Assembly (NCBI RefSeq): GCF_001244545.1 | Contig: NZ_LN852694.1 | Coordinates: 192,172-256,171, forward strand | DNA length: 64,000 nucleotides | Source: Candidatus Stoquefichus sp. SB1 | GTDB taxonomy: Bacteria; Bacillota_I; Bacilli_A; Erysipelotrichales; Coprobacillaceae | Reading direction: 5' to 3' | Shown: piece after piece, positions 1-8,614 of the stretch | Position numbering within the stretch: the first letter of the stretch is position 1 | Layout of the letters: every line of letters starts with the position of its first letter | The notes under the pieces: generated by a model | Database searches by the model: none | Told to the model about the DNA's origin: nothing | Seen by the model: only the letters and a program-made list of their open reading frames with translations | Program-made: the position numbers and the translations under genes

Positions 1-516
1 CTGGGATTAAGTGCAGTTGTCAATGAATTTGTACCTGTATTCTATGGACAGGGGTATGAAGCCTGCAAAGCAATTATTCCAGTGCTGGTTATGTCATCCA
101 TATTTGTTGCATGGGCTAATGTGATTAGAACACAGTACCTGATTCCAAATAAGCAGGATAGGATATATATTATATCAGTATTTTTGGGAGCTATTGTCAA
201 TGTAGTTATTAATTATCTGCTGATACCTAGATATCAGGCATTTGGAGCAGGAATAGGAACATTGGCTGCAGAAATGACAGTCTGTCTGTATCAGACATTC
301 ATGGTAAGAAAGAGTATAAAAGTAACAAAATATTTCATACAGTCTCTGCCGTTTGTTGTGTTTGCGGTTATCATGTATTTCGTACTGATATTGATACCAG
401 ATATGTATAGCCCTTTAATGATGCTGTGTACAAAAGTAATCATTGGAGGAGTAATATATATATCATTATCCTACATATACTACAAAGCAATTCTAATAAG
501 AGTTTTTAAAAGATAA
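1..516 (+). CDS. Polysaccharide flippase (Wzx/MATE-like), 3' fragment
   Basis: The reading frame is open from base 1, so this is the C-terminal 171 residues of a gene cut by the window edge. What remains has several long hydrophobic segments separated by short basic loops. The text 'VIRTQYLIPNKQDR' followed by 'NVVINYLLIPRYQAFGAGIGT' in pieces is typical of oligosaccharide-repeat flippases of the Wzx/MOP superfamily, which move lipid-linked sugar units across the cytoplasmic membrane. An internal GTG at 82 is not the start. Its codon use is somewhat GC-richer than the next gene, which fits an exopolysaccharide cluster lying to the left. The substrate cannot be read. Confidence 0.75.
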   Translation: MGLSAVVNEFVPVFYGQGYEACKAIIPVLVMSSIFVAWANVIRTQYLIPNKQDRIYIISVFLGAIVNVVINYLLIPRYQAFGAGIGTLAAEMTVCLYQTFMVRKSIKVTKYFIQSLPFVVFAVIMYFVLILIPDMYSPLMMLCTKVIIGGVIYISLSYIYYKAILIRVFKR

Positions 517-655
517 ATAACTTTATTATCTCAATTATTTTAATGGTTAAAGCAATTAAAAATAATATTTTATATTAATTTTAATCACAATCGGTCGTTG
601 CAGAGAAAGAATATATGACTCGATTTTTTTAGATTTCTGGTGAGGAGGTGCATAC

Positions 656-1450
656 ATGTATATCAATACAACAACTATTAGTTTAATAGAACAATCAGTA
701 TATGATTCATTAAATATAAACAAACAAGAATTAGATGATTTACTTGAAGAATGTTATAACTTACTTCAAAATAATCATCATGTTTTCATGTTAGATGAAC
801 AATATGATTTCTTTAATGAATATGTAAGAAATCATATTAATCAAGAGATTGATAAAGTTATGTTTATCCATTTATCAAGAAGATTAGATCAGGATAATAA
901 TGGATATGGTTTGGATTATGTGTTAACTCATGAAACATCATTATCTCAATATTTAAAGAAATATGGTTTAACATTTCGTTATGAAAATCATATAAAAATG
1001 TATATTGATGATAAAGAAGTGATAATTCATAATGATTATTCTGGTAGAAACTTAAAACAAAGATTAGGATATACATTTAAAGATTATGCATTTAGTGGTT
1101 ATGCATTTTGTGAGAATATTATAGATAATGATTACTATGAAATTGCAGTTGGAGGACCTGAATTTTTTGGTTATCTCTATCCCTATTTTGATGATGATGC
1201 ACTTATTGATCAGTTTATAAATAAGAGTGTATTTTATCAGTTTATTTATTTACTGTCAATTGATGACATTGAGTTTGAAGGATACGAGGAATTAGATAAT
1301 CAGGGGAAGCAGTATCATATGGTTACCAAAACATTACAACGTTTATATTTTTATAAATATGAACCTGATTTTGTTAATGAAATGAGTGTCATTATGAAAT
1401 CAAAAAATGATGTTTCAGAAAAGTATTTAATAAATAAAGTTGTATTATAG
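656..1450 (+). CDS. Hypothetical protein (264 aa)
   Basis: A strong GAGGAGG site precedes the ATG. The product is acidic, asparagine- and tyrosine-rich and looks soluble: there is no signal peptide and no hydrophobic segment. I recognise no domain. A cysteine-poor central part (about residues 95-170) contains several aspartate-rich turns such as 'NDYSGRNL' and 'FDDDALIDQF'. It is flanked by a cut flippase gene and by a terminator, so it is probably monocistronic. Composition is very AT-rich compared with the flippase. Function unknown. Confidence 0.7.
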   Translation: MYINTTTISLIEQSVYDSLNINKQELDDLLEECYNLLQNNHHVFMLDEQYDFFNEYVRNHINQEIDKVMFIHLSRRLDQDNNGYGLDYVLTHETSLSQYLKKYGLTFRYENHIKMYIDDKEVIIHNDYSGRNLKQRLGYTFKDYAFSGYAFCENIIDNDYYEIAVGGPEFFGYLYPYFDDDALIDQFINKSVFYQFIYLLSIDDIEFEGYEELDNQGKQYHMVTKTLQRLYFYKYEPDFVNEMSVIMKSKNDVSEKYLINKVVL

Positions 1451-1460
1451 ATTGATAAGA

Positions 1461-1508
1461 AAAGACAATGTGTCAGTATTTAACGACTGAATGCATTGTC
1501 TTTTTTTT
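1461..1508 (+). terminator. Intrinsic terminator
   Basis: The arms AAGACAATG and CATTGTCTT pair around a long loop and are followed by a run of T. It closes the 264-aa hypothetical gene. Confidence 0.8.
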
Positions 1509-1513
1509 ATGTT

Positions 1514-1551
1514 TTATCTTAAAATTTTGCTATTTATCTTAAAATTAAGAT
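1514..1551 (+). promoter_or_regulatory. Repeated operator-like motif upstream of SGNH gene
   Basis: TTATCTTAAAATT occurs at 1514-1526 and again at 1534-1546, exactly 20 bp apart, that is about two helical turns. The second copy also forms the palindrome ATCTTAAAATTAAGAT (1536-1551). This arrangement suggests a dimer-binding regulator acting on the downstream gene. The cognate protein is not identifiable. Confidence 0.4.
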
Positions 1552-1602
1552 ATAAATAAATCTATTTTTTCTCTAAAATGATTAGTAATGGAGGGGATAA
1601 GG

Positions 1603-2337
1603 ATGAATAAGAAAAAAACTTGGATAGTAGGGATTGTTTGTATGTTGATACCCATTATATTGACAGTAGGGATTGCTATTTTTTTGTTTCAGGGAATCGC
1701 AACAATGGGTGAAAATGAAATTAGACATAAGACAGTCAATTATGAAGAAATATCTAAAACATCAATGAAACAAACAACAGTCTTCTTTGGTGATTCTATT
1801 ACGGAACTATGTCCAGTTGAGGACTTGTATGCCATGTATACGAAGCAAACTGGCAACCCTGTTATCAATCGTGGCATCAGTGCTGAGACAACCACAACAA
1901 TGCTAAAAAGAATTGAAAAGACAGTACTTGTGATGGAACCAAAAAATCTTGTTATGCTGATGGGGATTAATGACATTGCTCAAAAAGTTGATAATCAACA
2001 GATAATCAATAATATTCATCAGATGATTACATTGACAAAGCAAAAAAGTCCTCATACTCATATGATTTTACAGGCTGTTTATCCTGTGAATAAGAGTGAA
2101 AGAGAATCTTTATATGATAAGTTTCAATTAAGAGATAGAGATAATGAAACAATTCATTCCTTAAATCAAATGCTTGAAGAACTTGCTGTAAAAGAAAATA
2201 TTACTTTTATAAATGTCAATTCTTATTTAGTCAATGAAAATGGCGAATTGAAAAATGAGTTCACATTTGATGGTTTACATCCCAATATGCAAGGCTATCT
2301 TGCCATTAGAGATGCTATTATGAAAACTTTAAAATAA
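1603..2337 (+). CDS. SGNH/GDSL hydrolase, membrane-anchored
   Basis: I chose the ATG at 1603 rather than the one at 1588 because GGAGGGG lies 6 bases before it. The 244-aa product has one N-terminal membrane segment (about residues 7-30) and then an SGNH domain. The nucleophile block 'FFGDSITEL' is at 61-69 (Ser65), 'RGISAETT' follows near 90, 'MGINDI' is near 120-125, and the catalytic Asp/His block 'DGLHP' is at 223-227. It is likely an extracytoplasmic esterase or lipase acting on acylated glycans or lipids. It is transcribed alone, converging on an AraC gene. Confidence 0.85.
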   Translation: MNKKKTWIVGIVCMLIPIILTVGIAIFLFQGIATMGENEIRHKTVNYEEISKTSMKQTTVFFGDSITELCPVEDLYAMYTKQTGNPVINRGISAETTTTMLKRIEKTVLVMEPKNLVMLMGINDIAQKVDNQQIINNIHQMITLTKQKSPHTHMILQAVYPVNKSERESLYDKFQLRDRDNETIHSLNQMLEELAVKENITFINVNSYLVNENGELKNEFTFDGLHPNMQGYLAIRDAIMKTLK

Positions 2338-2341
2338 TATT

Positions 2342-3505
2342 TTAATGATCTTTGAGATGTGAGTCTTGATATTGCTTAGGGGTCATCAGTTTGTATTTTT
2401 TAAAGATTTGAATAAAATTACTTTGTGAACTATAATTTAATAAACAACTGATTTCAATATGCGTTTTATTTGTAAATAATAACAAACGGGCAGCTTCGTC
2501 TGCCTTTTTTCTTTGGATATAGTTAGTCACAGTTTCACCAACCTCATTTTTAAATGCAACAGAAAGATAACTTTCTGATAAACCAGTATGCAGCGCTAAA
2601 TGGCGTAAAGAGATCTTATCATAAAGATGAGTGTCAATATAATGTATACATTTATAAATATGTAATGAATAATGTTCTTTTTTAGCATTAGTCATTTGCT
2701 GATAAAAATCATAAATGGATTGTTGAAAAAGAATAATGAGATCATGTGTATTATGAATGGATGATAACTTATTAAGAATGGAATCAGATAAAGAAAATGC
2801 CAATTCACTAGAAACACCTTCTTGAATATTAATACGCGTTATTAATGTGATAAAACTAATAAACTTATAATTTAAATCCTGCAAGATATTTTGGGTTAAC
2901 CTTTGAGATTCTAAAACATCTATTTCTGATAATAATGATTTGACTTTATAAAAATGACCATCTCGATATGCATTTAATAAAAGTTGTTCAAAATGATAAT
3001 AATCAGGAGTCCCTTGTGTTATACGACGATGTGTTAAAATATCGTCTTTTTTCTTTGATTGTTTTTTATTGATATAGTCAATGTGAATATCTTGTGGGGA
3101 AATATATTGGTGTGTACATATTTCATAAAGCATTTTTATGAAATTTTGAAATGTCATGAGATGAAGTGAAGCTATATGTGAACGAATAATTGATTCGGGA
3201 ATAATTTTTGTCCAATTATCAGGAAGTTGCTGTTGTGGATTTTGCAAATCATTGAGTATACAAGAACATACAATCATATATGTTCTTTTCTCAAAGGTAA
3301 CTTGTAGACGGGCATAAGCAACACTATGGTCATAGACAAGAATATGGGCATGATGATGTGTCATTGAAAAGACATCATGAAGAAATTCTTTTAAATCTAT
3401 CATAGTAATTTTAGGATGGATAAGTTGAAATTGTTCATCAAAAATAACACAAGGAATATGTTGGGTATTATATAGTTCATCAATAATTGAAATCAGTGCA
3501 TCCAT
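2342..3505 (-). CDS. AraC-family transcriptional regulator 1
   Basis: 387 aa, started at the ATG preceded by AAGGAG. The C-terminal ~100 residues hold the double helix-turn-helix of the AraC/XylS family ('CIHYIDTHLYDKISLRHLA', then 'GLSESYLSVAFK' and 'YSSQSNFIQIFKKY...TPKQYQ'). The long N-terminal part is a sensor domain of unknown ligand, shared with the second AraC gene at 7313-8458. The two proteins match in layout and in motifs such as 'SLSDSILNKL' versus 'GLSDALIQNL'. It faces the operon starting at 3685 and probably activates it in response to a sugar. Confidence 0.9.
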   Translation of the reverse strand: MDALISIIDELYNTQHIPCVIFDEQFQLIHPKITMIDLKEFLHDVFSMTHHHAHILVYDHSVAYARLQVTFEKRTYMIVCSCILNDLQNPQQQLPDNWTKIIPESIIRSHIASLHLMTFQNFIKMLYEICTHQYISPQDIHIDYINKKQSKKKDDILTHRRITQGTPDYYHFEQLLLNAYRDGHFYKVKSLLSEIDVLESQRLTQNILQDLNYKFISFITLITRINIQEGVSSELAFSLSDSILNKLSSIHNTHDLIILFQQSIYDFYQQMTNAKKEHYSLHIYKCIHYIDTHLYDKISLRHLALHTGLSESYLSVAFKNEVGETVTNYIQRKKADEAARLLLFTNKTHIEISCLLNYSSQSNFIQIFKKYKLMTPKQYQDSHLKDH

Positions 3506-3580
3506 TTTAAACTCCTTAATTAATAATAAAATAATGATATAGACAAAAAAATATAAATATAAATGACTTTATGGTTATTG

Positions 3581-3619
3581 TATACTAAATGCATCAAAAA
3601 CACAATGAAAACACTTACA
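3581..3619 (+). promoter_or_regulatory. Probable activator-dependent promoter with cre-like site
   Basis: TATACT (3581-3586) has no good -35 box at the normal spacing, as expected for an AraC-activated promoter. Downstream, ATGAAAACACTTACA (3605-3619) fits the catabolite-responsive element consensus with one mismatch, at the central G. The block around the -10 resembles the promoter of the 8615 operon. Confidence 0.45.
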
Positions 3620-3684
3620 TATAAAAATGAGTTTTCATTGATTGTCAAAAACAATATGAATCAAAGAAAGGGGAAAGACATATC

Positions 3685-5178
3685 ATGTTGAATAAAAAAA
3701 AGAAGATTATCATTGGAGGGACAACTGCAGCTGTTCTCATTGTGAGTGGCATTGCAGGTGGAGGTATGGCTTTGAATGCATTGCAAAATGGAACAGGTCA
3801 ATTGAATGATGGTGCCGTTGCTTTAGAACAAGTTGCAGAAAAAATGGTTAATGGTGCAACAACCCTGAAAGATGGAAGTGCAGGATTATATACTGGAATT
3901 GATCAGTATACTCAAGGTGTGAGTGCATTGGGTGAGGGCTCTGGACAACTCAATGAAGGTATGAAAAAATATACAGGTGCAGTGTCTTTGTTGAAAGAAG
4001 GAGCAGATGGATTATATAACGGTGTATATGGTTATACAAATGCAGTGAATGGAATGAATCAGGGAATTCAAGTCCTTGATCAGGGTGCTACTGTTTTAGA
4101 ACAAGGAACAAGTGGGTTATCAACTGGAGCAGAGAAATTAAGTGAAGGAACCAAAACATTGTATGGTGGTATGAAGGTATTGGATGAGAATTCATCAGCA
4201 CTTTTATCAGCACCCAATATGATGATAGAAGGTTTGACACAATTAAAAAAAGGATTAACTGTTGTTCCTAGTGAAGCAGATATTCAAAAATTAATGCAAG
4301 GTTCTTCAACTGTGAAAACATCATTAAATGGAATGAGTCAAATAGCAAATGGTGTCAATAGTACAGTTTTAACTTTAGAAACAACAATGAATGGTTTAAA
4401 ACAAACAGCTTATAGTTCACAAGAATTAAATCAATTTGCCCAATTATTAGCGACCAATCCAAGTGCCGCATTAGCTTTACCTCAAGCTCAAGATATGCTT
4501 CAAGCACTTGCAGGTGCATATGTAGCAACCAACACAGCATTAGATGGTGCATCATCAACACTATCAGGTATGAAAACTTATACAGGGCAGTTATCTGCTG
4601 GGATGTCACAATTAAATCAAAATTACCAGTATATTGATGCTGGAGTCCAATCATTATCAGCATTACCAACAGCTGCTAATACTTTAGGACAGGGAATTGA
4701 TGGTATGATGAATGTGATTGAAAAAGAAAAAGGTGGTATTGAAACTTATGTGAATGGTGTAAAGACTGCTTATGAAGGGACAAAAGTATTAAATCATGGA
4801 GCAAATGAATTGAAAAATGGAACTGATGTATTGGATAGTGGGGTTCAAAAACTGACATCAGGAATTCATGAACTTTATCAAGGTTCAAGTCAATTAAGTC
4901 AAGTAGGAGGATCACTGAAAGCGGGATCGTTAACTTTGATGCAAAGTTTAGCACAATTACATCAAACGAGTTCACCTCTTTTACTAGGAATGAATACACT
5001 CTATGTAGGAATTCAGAAACTAGATGAGATAAAAGCCGATCTTATGAAAGGTGCATTAGCCATTAAAGATGGGAATTCTGGGGTTAATGATGCAATGAAT
5101 GGTCTTTATGAAGGCATTAAAACACTCAAAAAAGGGACAAACCAATTGTATTCTACAGTTGGAGGAAAAGAAAAATAA
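3685..5178 (+). CDS. Membrane-anchored Leu/Gly heptad-repeat protein
   Basis: 497 aa. A basic start ('MLNKKKKIIIGG') and one hydrophobic segment (about 8-30) form a signal anchor. The rest is built from the x-x-x-Leu-x-x-Gly heptads (TIGR03057 type) also seen in YhgE/Pip proteins and RND-related surface proteins, for example 'LKDGSAGLYTG', 'LGEGSGQLNEG' and 'LSEGTKTLYGG'. These heptads dominate about residues 35-170 and 365-490, with a less regular, Ala-rich middle. An extended helical surface structure is likely. It lacks the multi-TM half of YhgE. It is first in an operon with mupG and a ROK kinase, so a cell-wall or adhesion role is possible, but nothing in the sequence proves one. Confidence 0.75.
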   Translation: MLNKKKKIIIGGTTAAVLIVSGIAGGGMALNALQNGTGQLNDGAVALEQVAEKMVNGATTLKDGSAGLYTGIDQYTQGVSALGEGSGQLNEGMKKYTGAVSLLKEGADGLYNGVYGYTNAVNGMNQGIQVLDQGATVLEQGTSGLSTGAEKLSEGTKTLYGGMKVLDENSSALLSAPNMMIEGLTQLKKGLTVVPSEADIQKLMQGSSTVKTSLNGMSQIANGVNSTVLTLETTMNGLKQTAYSSQELNQFAQLLATNPSAALALPQAQDMLQALAGAYVATNTALDGASSTLSGMKTYTGQLSAGMSQLNQNYQYIDAGVQSLSALPTAANTLGQGIDGMMNVIEKEKGGIETYVNGVKTAYEGTKVLNHGANELKNGTDVLDSGVQKLTSGIHELYQGSSQLSQVGGSLKAGSLTLMQSLAQLHQTSSPLLLGMNTLYVGIQKLDEIKADLMKGALAIKDGNSGVNDAMNGLYEGIKTLKKGTNQLYSTVGGKEK

Positions 5179-5204
5179 CTCTCATCATTTTGAGAGTTTT
5201 TCTT
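5176..5204 (+). terminator. Intrinsic terminator
   Basis: AACTCTCA pairs with TGAGAGTT, followed by a T-rich tail. It lies between the heptad-repeat gene and mupG, so it may be partial and set the ratio of the two products. Confidence 0.7.
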
Positions 5205-5296
5205 ATAATATTAAAAATATAATATAAAGATGAAAATTATGATAAAAGTTGATGAAAGAGTCTGTTAAACTGTTCTTAAAAGAAGGAGGCATGATT

Positions 5297-6388
5297 ATGC
5301 TTGGTATTGCATTATATCCAGATAAAACAACAATTGAAGAAGATAAGAACTATCTTTCACTCGCAAAAAAATATGGGTATCAAAGAGTCTTTATGAGTTT
5401 ATTACAAATTGATATTGAAAATCCTAAAAAATCTATTCAAAGATTAAAAGAAAGTATTCAATATGCGAATGAATTACAAATGGAAGTGACATTAGATATC
5501 CATCCTATGGTCTTTCAATATTTAAAAATAAAAGAAGATGATTTATCTTATTTTGCTAAAATGGGTGTCCATACATTAAGGTTAGATAGTGGTTATGATG
5601 GGAGAATAGAAGCTATGATGACACATAATCCTTATCATATTCATATTGAAGTCAATATGAGTAAAGAAACCAATTATCTTGATCTCATTTCTTCTTATCA
5701 TCCACAAAAACAATATTTAAAGGGTTCACATAACTTTTATCCACAAAGATATACAGGTTTATCTCTTCAATCTTTTATGAGATGTAGTCAAAAGTTTCAA
5801 AATGCTCATCTTTCAAGTGCAGTATTTTTAACATCACAACAGGCAAAAGTCTCACCATGGCCAATATCGGAAGGGCTGTGTACATTAGAAATGCATCGAG
5901 ATTTACCTATAGAAGTTCAAGCGAGACACATGAAGATGCTAGATATGATTGACGATTGGTTTATTGGCAATGCTTATGCAAGTGAAGAGGAATTAAAAAC
6001 AGTAAGTGAGGTCTATCATTCTCAAATAGATACACTTTATATTGAAATAAATGATGATATAACGGATTTAGAGAAAGAGATGTTATTGAAATATATTCAT
6101 GAATATCGGGGTGATGCTTCTGAATATGTTATTCGTTCTAGTAAAAACAGACAGCGTTATTATCAGTGTTCATTACCCGCTCATAAGATTCCAAAAGACA
6201 TTCAACGTGGAGATCTATTAATATTGAATGAAAACTATGGACAGTACAAATCTGAGGTACAAATTGCCTTAACTGATCGTCAAGCTGATGCACGTATTAA
6301 TGTTGTTGGAAGAGTAAGACATGAAGATATGATATTATTAGAATGTTTAAAACCATTTCAATGTTTTCAACTTTTAGAAAAGGAGTGA
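5297..6388 (+). CDS. mupG: MupG-type DUF871 TIM-barrel 6-phospho-muramidase
   Basis: I chose the ATG at 5297 because AAGGAGG ends 7 bases before it; the upstream in-frame ATG at 5291 is too close. The 363-aa product has an N-terminal TIM-barrel ('MLGIALYPDKTT', 'YGYQRVFMSLLQ', 'LDIHPMVFQYL', 'LRLDSGYDG', 'HNFYPQRYTGLS') and a C-terminal beta domain ending near 'RVRHEDMILLECLKPFQ'. Both are typical of DUF871. In Staphylococcus aureus the family member MupG cleaves MurNAc-6-phosphate-GlcNAc inside the cell. The neighbouring ROK kinase fits recycling of amino sugars. No MurQ etherase is present nearby, so the exact substrate is inferred. Confidence 0.8.
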   Translation: MLGIALYPDKTTIEEDKNYLSLAKKYGYQRVFMSLLQIDIENPKKSIQRLKESIQYANELQMEVTLDIHPMVFQYLKIKEDDLSYFAKMGVHTLRLDSGYDGRIEAMMTHNPYHIHIEVNMSKETNYLDLISSYHPQKQYLKGSHNFYPQRYTGLSLQSFMRCSQKFQNAHLSSAVFLTSQQAKVSPWPISEGLCTLEMHRDLPIEVQARHMKMLDMIDDWFIGNAYASEEELKTVSEVYHSQIDTLYIEINDDITDLEKEMLLKYIHEYRGDASEYVIRSSKNRQRYYQCSLPAHKIPKDIQRGDLLILNENYGQYKSEVQIALTDRQADARINVVGRVRHEDMILLECLKPFQCFQLLEKE

Positions 6389-6392
6389 AATC

Positions 6393-7292
6393 ATGAATTA
6401 TTATGTAGGAATTGATATTGGTGGAACAAGAATAAAAATGGGAATTATCAATGAGGATGGAGATATCCTTATAAGTGAAAATCAAAAGACACAATTAGAA
6501 AAAGAAAAACTCTTTCAACAGATTAATCATTTTATCAAAGGACAGGATTATCACATCAAAGGGGTAGGTTTGAGTATGCCAGGGGTTATTAAAGAAGATG
6601 GTTATGCGCAAACAAGTGGTGCTATTCATTGCTTTTTAAATTGTCATGTGAAAAAGGAACTTGAAGATTATTTAGGGTTACCTGTCATTGTTGAAAATGA
6701 TGCGAAGGCAGCAGCGATGGCAGAAAAATGGTTAGGAACAGCCAAAAATGAAAATGATTTTGTCTGTTTGACGCTTGGAACAGCAGTTGGCGGAGCGACT
6801 TATATGAATGGGCAGCTTCAGCGCGGATTAGGTGGATTAGCTGGTGAGTTTGGTGTTGCTTTGGTGGGATTAGAACCTCATCAATATGATGAACAGTCAT
6901 TTTCATTTCATGCTGCTACAGTTGCAGGGTTATGTCGCCATTACAGTTATCGTGTAAAGCAGCGGGTATTAGATGCAAGAGAAATTATCAAACGCGCGCA
7001 AGATGGAGATTCTATAGCACAGAATTGTTTAGAAGATTTTTATCATGCTGTGGCTGCATTGTTTGTCAATATAGCAGTGATGATTGCTCCTCATACAATA
7101 ATTGTCGGTGGAGGGATCAGTGAGAATCAGGAAGTGATGGCAGCGATTGATAAGGAATATCATCATATCTGTCAACAGTATCATGTTTTAAGTTTAGTTG
7201 ATATGCCAGTTATAAAAACTTGTCAGTTTAAAAATGATGCTGGAATGATAGGAGCAGTTTATTCATTTTTAAGACGACATACAGATATATAA
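6393..7292 (+). CDS. ROK-family sugar kinase
   Basis: 299 aa with AAAGGAG upstream, 4 bases after mupG. It has the ATP-binding 'GIDIGGTRIKMGI' at the start, the ROK sugar-site stretch 'VENDAKAAAMAEKWLG' near 100-115, and phosphate motif 'LGTAVGG' near 130. The usual ROK zinc cluster (CxCGxxGCxE) is absent, as in several glucose/ManNAc kinase-like subfamilies. It probably phosphorylates a hexose or N-acetyl sugar released by the upstream enzyme. Specificity cannot be read. Confidence 0.85.
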   Translation: MNYYVGIDIGGTRIKMGIINEDGDILISENQKTQLEKEKLFQQINHFIKGQDYHIKGVGLSMPGVIKEDGYAQTSGAIHCFLNCHVKKELEDYLGLPVIVENDAKAAAMAEKWLGTAKNENDFVCLTLGTAVGGATYMNGQLQRGLGGLAGEFGVALVGLEPHQYDEQSFSFHAATVAGLCRHYSYRVKQRVLDAREIIKRAQDGDSIAQNCLEDFYHAVAALFVNIAVMIAPHTIIVGGGISENQEVMAAIDKEYHHICQQYHVLSLVDMPVIKTCQFKNDAGMIGAVYSFLRRHTDI

Positions 7293-7314
7293 AAAACGCA
7301 CAATGTGCGTTTTT
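7291..7314. terminator. Bidirectional terminator
   Basis: AAAAACGCAC and GTGCGTTTTT form a near-perfect hairpin with A and T runs on both sides, between the converging ROK and AraC genes. Confidence 0.85.
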
Positions 7315-8458
7315 AGAGGTATTGGAAATTTTTTTGACGAAATTGTTTTGGGGTTTGCTGGGTCACTTGCTTAAAACGTTGCGTGAAATGACTTTGGCTT
7401 GTAAAGTTTAATAAAGTACTGATTTCCTGAAAAGAATGATCAGTGAATAGAAGAAGATGTTTAGCTTCTTCTATTTTTCTTTCTAAAAGATATTGTGAAA
7501 AAGAAATATCTAATTCTTTTTTAAAACGTGTTGAAATATAAACTGAAGAATGATTTGTTAAATCTTCTAAGTCCTGAAGTGTAATTTTTTCATAGAGATG
7601 AGTATCAATGTAACTTAAACATTGATTAATAAGAGTTGAACATTGTTTTGCGGTTGATCGAATCAGTTCAATAAATTCATAACTGGCATATTTAATATAC
7701 TGTATACATTCTTCAACTGTATGAATATGTGGTAGATTTTGAATCAGTGCATCAGAAAGTCCAAAAGCACTTTCTAAAGGAACACCATTATCAATAGCCA
7801 TACGTGTCATAAGGGTGACAATAGAAATAAATTTAATCTTAACAGTATCTAAAGAATTATCAGCCAATGAAACAATATATGTTTTTGCCATTTGTGAAAA
7901 TATCCAGTCAATTTTATCTTTACGTCCTCTTTTTACATAATCTAAAAAACGTAATTCAAACTGATAAGAATCACGGGTCGAATCTTCAACACGACGATTA
8001 TATAAATTCTTTTCAAAAATTTCCTTAGCACTCATAGCTTTTGGATTGATTCTTAAATATTGAATCGGTATTTGTGTAATATCAATATCTTCATGTGTTA
8101 ACAAAGAATAGAGCATACCCATTGTTTTGACAAAACTATCTGCTGATTCAGTCGCTGTATATATTTGAAATTGACTAAAATAATAATTGTTTTCTTGAGA
8201 AGCACCAAGTAACATACATGGACCAATGAGGAGTGTATATTCTTCATAATCAAATGAAGCCAATAGAACCTGATAGGTGTTGATGATATGGAGAGGATGT
8301 TGATCTTTTTTTGTTAAATAAGGAAAATCATGAAGATGTAAATAAAGTGGTGAATAGGCAGGATAATATAGTTTTTGTTGTTGATCAATGAGGCTAATAG
8401 GGATATATGTACGCTGATAAAAGGCATCAATGATTTTTTTGAGAGTTTCTATTTTCAT
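7313..8458 (-). CDS. AraC-family transcriptional regulator 2
   Basis: 381 aa, preceded by AAGGAGA. It has the same architecture as the regulator at 2342-3505: an N-terminal sensor region, a central helical part containing 'MTRMAIDNGVPLESAFGLSDAL' in two blocks, and a C-terminal AraC helix-turn-helix pair ('CLSYIDTHLYEKITLQDLE', 'FTSQSHFTQRFKQ', 'TPKQFRQ'). It is divergent from the PTS operon at 8615 and is its likely activator. The pair probably arose by duplication of a whole regulator-promoter module. Confidence 0.9.
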   Translation of the reverse strand: MKIETLKKIIDAFYQRTYIPISLIDQQQKLYYPAYSPLYLHLHDFPYLTKKDQHPLHIINTYQVLLASFDYEEYTLLIGPCMLLGASQENNYYFSQFQIYTATESADSFVKTMGMLYSLLTHEDIDITQIPIQYLRINPKAMSAKEIFEKNLYNRRVEDSTRDSYQFELRFLDYVKRGRKDKIDWIFSQMAKTYIVSLADNSLDTVKIKFISIVTLMTRMAIDNGVPLESAFGLSDALIQNLPHIHTVEECIQYIKYASYEFIELIRSTAKQCSTLINQCLSYIDTHLYEKITLQDLEDLTNHSSVYISTRFKKELDISFSQYLLERKIEEAKHLLLFTDHSFQEISTLLNFTSQSHFTQRFKQVTQQTPKQFRQKNFQYL

Positions 8459-8524
8459 AAGTTATCTCCTTAAAATTATTATAAAAACATTAAAAATATG
8501 ATATATATACTTCTTTGGCTATTA

Positions 8525-8558
8525 TATAATGGATTTGCAACAAAGTAAAGCGATTACA
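8525..8558 (+). promoter_or_regulatory. Probable activator-dependent promoter with weak cre-like site
   Basis: TATAAT (8525-8530) lacks a recognisable -35. Downstream, AGTAAAGCGATTACA (8544-8558) fits the cre consensus with two mismatches. The sequence across the -10 (TTTGGCTATTATATAATGGA) resembles that of the 3685 operon. Confidence 0.4.
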
Positions 8559-8614
8559 ATATGGCCATGTTTTTTCACTTTGATAACAGGATTGATGCAG
8601 AAAGGATTGAGTTT

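Noticed and set aside
4355-4999. Two minus-strand open frames inside the heptad-repeat gene
   Set aside because: They are antisense shadows of a strongly supported repeat gene, with no ribosome site and leucine-rich low-complexity products.
3685-5178. Heptad repeats as a CRISPR or DNA tandem array
   Set aside because: The periodicity is in protein (Leu/Gly heptads) with diverged DNA and no regular spacers.
6393-7292. ROK protein as a NagC-type repressor
   Set aside because: It lacks an N-terminal HTH and begins directly with the ATP-binding motif, so it is a kinase.
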